This document shows positions 62,155 through 64,000 of a DNA stretch of 64,000 bases, piece by piece. A program made the translations under genes and the position numbers. The notes beneath the pieces were generated by a model that was not told the origin of the DNA, did no database searches, and saw only the letters and a list, made by a program, of their open reading frames with translations. Positions within the stretch are counted from its first letter, which is position 1. The number at the start of each line of letters is the position of its first letter. Source of the DNA: Spiractinospora alimapuensis (lineage in GTDB: Bacteria > Actinomycetota > Actinomycetes > Streptosporangiales > Streptosporangiaceae); NCBI RefSeq assembly GCF_018437505.1, contig NZ_CP072467.1:2170001-2234000 (forward strand). The letters are read 5' to 3'.

Positions 62155-64000
62155 TCACGGGCTCTCTCCCGCGCACAGTGCCAGCACGGCCTCGCCGTAG
62201 CGTTCGAGTTTGACCGATCCCACCCCGGAGATCCGCGCCAGGCCACGGGCGTCGGTGGGCACCTGCTCCGCGACCGCCTGCAACGTGGCGTCGGTGAACA
62301 CCACGTAGGCGGGGACCTTCTGCTCCTCGGCGACGTCGCGGCGCCACGCTTTGAGGCGTTCCAGGAGGGCTTCGTCGTAGCTGGAGGGGCAGTCGGTGCA
62401 GCGGCCCAGTTTGCGTTCGGCCGCCGCGATGAGGCGTGCGCCGCAGACCCGGCAGTCGACCTGTCGGGCTCCGCCCCGCCTCTCCGGCGTCTTCTTGGCG
62501 GTGTTGGGGCGCGCCCCGTCCAGGAACGGGCTGGGCTTGCGGGAGCGCCGTCCGCCGGGGGAACGAGAGAGGGCCCAGGACAGTGAGAGGTATTCCCGCG
62601 CCCTCGTGACCCCGACGTAGGTGAGTCGCCGTTCCTCCTCCACTTGGTCGGGGGTCTTGGCGTGCACGATCGGGAGCGTGCCGTCGACCACACCGACGAG
62701 GAACACCGCGTCCCACTCCAGGCCCTTCGCCGAGTGCAGCGACGCGAGGGTGACTCCCTCGAACTCCGGAGCGTGCTCGGTGCTGACACGCGCCTCGAGT
62801 TCCTGCACGAAGTCCGCCATCGTGGCGTCGGGCCGCGCGGTGGCCATGTCCTCGGCGAGCTGCGCGAGGGCGGCGAGCGACTCCCACCGTTCCCGGGCTT
62901 GGCCACCGGACGGCGGGGTGTCGCTCAGGCCCATCGGGGCGAGCAGGTGGCGCACGGTGGTGACGAGTGGGTCGGTGGTGGCGCCCAGGCGCGCGCCACG
63001 CAGGGTGTGCACGGCTTGGCGGATCTCGGGCCGTTCGAAGAACCGTGCCGCGCCACGCAGCACGTAGGGGATCTCCGCGTCGGCAAGAGCCTGTTCGTAG
63101 GTCGCGGACTGGGCGTTGACCCGGTACAGGACCGCGATCTCGCGGGCGGGGGTGCCGGAGGCGATGAGCGCCGCGATACCGCGCGCGACTCCCGCGGCCT
63201 CCGCTGGTTCGTCGTCGTACTCCTGGAACACGGGGTCGGGGCCGGTGGGTCGCTGGGCCTGGAGCTCGAGACGGTGGCGGGCCGCGTCACCCTTCGCCTG
63301 GGCCAGGACCGCGTTCGCCAGGCCGACGACCTGTGGGGTGGAACGGTAGTCGCGCACCAGGCGCACCACGCTGGCGTGGGGGAAGGCCGCGGAGAAGCCG
63401 GTCAGGTAGCTGGCGGTCGCGCCGGTGAAGGAGTAGATGGTCTGGCTGGGGTCTCCGACGACGCACACGTCGTCCCGGTCACCGAGCCACGCGTCGAGCA
63501 CGAGCTGTTGGAGGGGGTTGACGTCCTGGTACTCGTCGACGACGAAGTAGCGGTACTGGGAGCGGACGCGTTCGGCCACCTGCCTGTTGTCGACCAGCAT
63601 GGCGGCGGTGAGTTCGAGGACGGACTCGAAGTCCAGCAGGTTGCGTTCCCGGCGCAGTTCCTCATAGGCGTCGTAGACGCGCGCGACGTCACGCGGCGGG
63701 TTGGAGGTCTCCCGCGCGGCCTTGGCGGCCGCGGCCTCGTAGTCCTCGGGACGGGTCTGGGTCGACTTGGCCCACTCGATCTCCCCGGCGAGGTCACGCA
63801 GCTCTCCGCGGCCTGGGGTGAGACCACATCCGCGGGCGACCTCGGCCACCGCCTGGAGTTTGCTCTCGATCAGGGTGGGGGGCGGACCACCGACCACCTG
63901 TGGCCAGAAGTAGGACAGTTGACGCAGCGCGGCGGAGTGGAACGTCCGCGCTTGGACGCGCGGTGCCCCCAACTGCCGCAGCCGGCCGCGCATCTCCCCC
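62155..64000 (-). CDS. uvrD2: ATP-dependent DNA helicase UvrD2, 5' end outside the window
   Basis: The visible part is about 614 codons of an SF1A helicase, missing the N-terminus and Walker A, which lie beyond position 64000. It shows motif Ib/II FVVDEYQDVNPLQQ, motif III VVGDPSQTIYSF, motif IV VRDYRSTPQVV, motif V TLASLHSAKGLEWDAVFLVG and motif VI TYVGVTRAREYL. A cysteine-rich zinc segment (CRVCG and CTDC) and an HRDC domain at the C-terminus (about 530-612 of the visible part) follow, which is the UvrD2 architecture. All ATPase motifs seen are intact, unlike the paralogue at 24460-26304. Confidence 0.93.
   Translation of the reverse strand, partial: GEMRGRLRQLGAPRVQARTFHSAALRQLSYFWPQVVGGPPPTLIESKLQAVAEVARGCGLTPGRGELRDLAGEIEWAKSTQTRPEDYEAAAAKAARETSNPPRDVARVYDAYEELRRERNLLDFESVLELTAAMLVDNRQVAERVRSQYRYFVVDEYQDVNPLQQLVLDAWLGDRDDVCVVGDPSQTIYSFTGATASYLTGFSAAFPHASVVRLVRDYRSTPQVVGLANAVLAQAKGDAARHRLELQAQRPTGPDPVFQEYDDEPAEAAGVARGIAALIASGTPAREIAVLYRVNAQSATYEQALADAEIPYVLRGAARFFERPEIRQAVHTLRGARLGATTDPLVTTVRHLLAPMGLSDTPPSGGQARERWESLAALAQLAEDMATARPDATMADFVQELEARVSTEHAPEFEGVTLASLHSAKGLEWDAVFLVGVVDGTLPIVHAKTPDQVEEERRLTYVGVTRAREYLSLSWALSRSPGGRRSRKPSPFLDGARPNTAKKTPERRGGARQVDCRVCGARLIAAAERKLGRCTDCPSSYDEALLERLKAWRRDVAEEQKVPAYVVFTDATLQAVAEQVPTDARGLARISGVGSVKLERYGEAVLALCAGESP

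Overview
The window is GC-rich chromosomal DNA of an actinomycete. The evidence is a WhiB7-type regulator with an AT-hook tail, a UPF0182 membrane protein, a DUF2342 zinc protease-like protein, UvrD2, a Lon gene with an HspR-type operator, many GTG starts and short ATGA/GTGA gene overlaps. Acidic protein surfaces and the gene set suggest a Nocardiopsis-like (Streptosporangiales) species; that placement is inference. I see no prophage, no complete insertion sequence and no CRISPR array.

Layout, left to right. 0.3-4 kb: MHS-family transporter divergent from a LysR regulator, then a membrane protein of unknown role. 4.2-8.8 kb: a two-gene operon of an Hsp90-family ATPase and a large TPR protein, joined by an ATGA overlap. 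9.2-14.5 kb: a YdcF/SanA-like protein, the 5' remnant of an EshA (family 2B encapsulin) gene running into a convergent Ser/Thr kinase gene, and an OmpA-domain lipoprotein. 14.6-17.6 kb: TetR regulator, tRNA-Lys, a small membrane protein and a sodium:solute symporter with its DUF3311 partner. 17.8-20.8 kb: a likely MurNAc recycling locus (BadF-type kinase divergent from murR-murQ). 21-23.8 kb: a helical hypothetical protein, a frameshifted LCCL lipoprotein and a DUF1707 protein.

24.4-30.4 kb is the most unusual stretch. It encodes a RelE-like/UvrD-like protein whose Walker A lysine and Walker B glutamate are gone, an adenosine deaminase homologue that has lost a zinc-binding histidine, the catalytic glutamate and the active-site Thr-Asp pair, and the Ro60 orthologue Rsr. 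Upstream of rsr, in the same direction, lie four non-coding RNAs that I read as tandem Y RNAs. They share a two-part helix, an internal loop and an invariant UACUUC. One carries a circularly permuted tRNA-like domain (T-arm, capped acceptor, D-arm). Two matching promoters, each with 17-bp spacers, precede two pairs of these RNAs.

30.4-41.4 kb: a phosphonate-type ABC transporter (fused PhnE, PhnC, PhnD), a NavBac-like ion channel with an altered voltage sensor and filter, a four-gene acid-sugar operon (DeoR, GntP permease, DUF1537 kinase, PdxA2; probably D-threonate or D-erythronate use), and a Gfo/Idh/MocA oxidoreductase. 41.7-50.4 kb: Lon, a teichoic-acid-type glycosyltransferase with two compensating indels, a NarL-type two-component system, SHOCT and membrane proteins, and an inositol-monophosphatase-family enzyme. 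50.6-64 kb: an ECF42-type sigma factor with its YCII/DGPF partner, initiator tRNA-Met, UPF0182, a PDZ-Lon-like protease, MoaE, DUF2342, a YgjP-like metallopeptidase, WhiB7, a small unknown gene, acyl-CoA thioesterase II, and UvrD2 running off the right edge.

Themes: RNA and protein quality control (Rsr/Y RNAs, Hsp90-TPR, Lon, PDZ-Lon), cell-wall recycling and sugar-acid catabolism, plus several decayed or frame-disrupted genes. Some of the latter could be single-base sequence errors in G runs.
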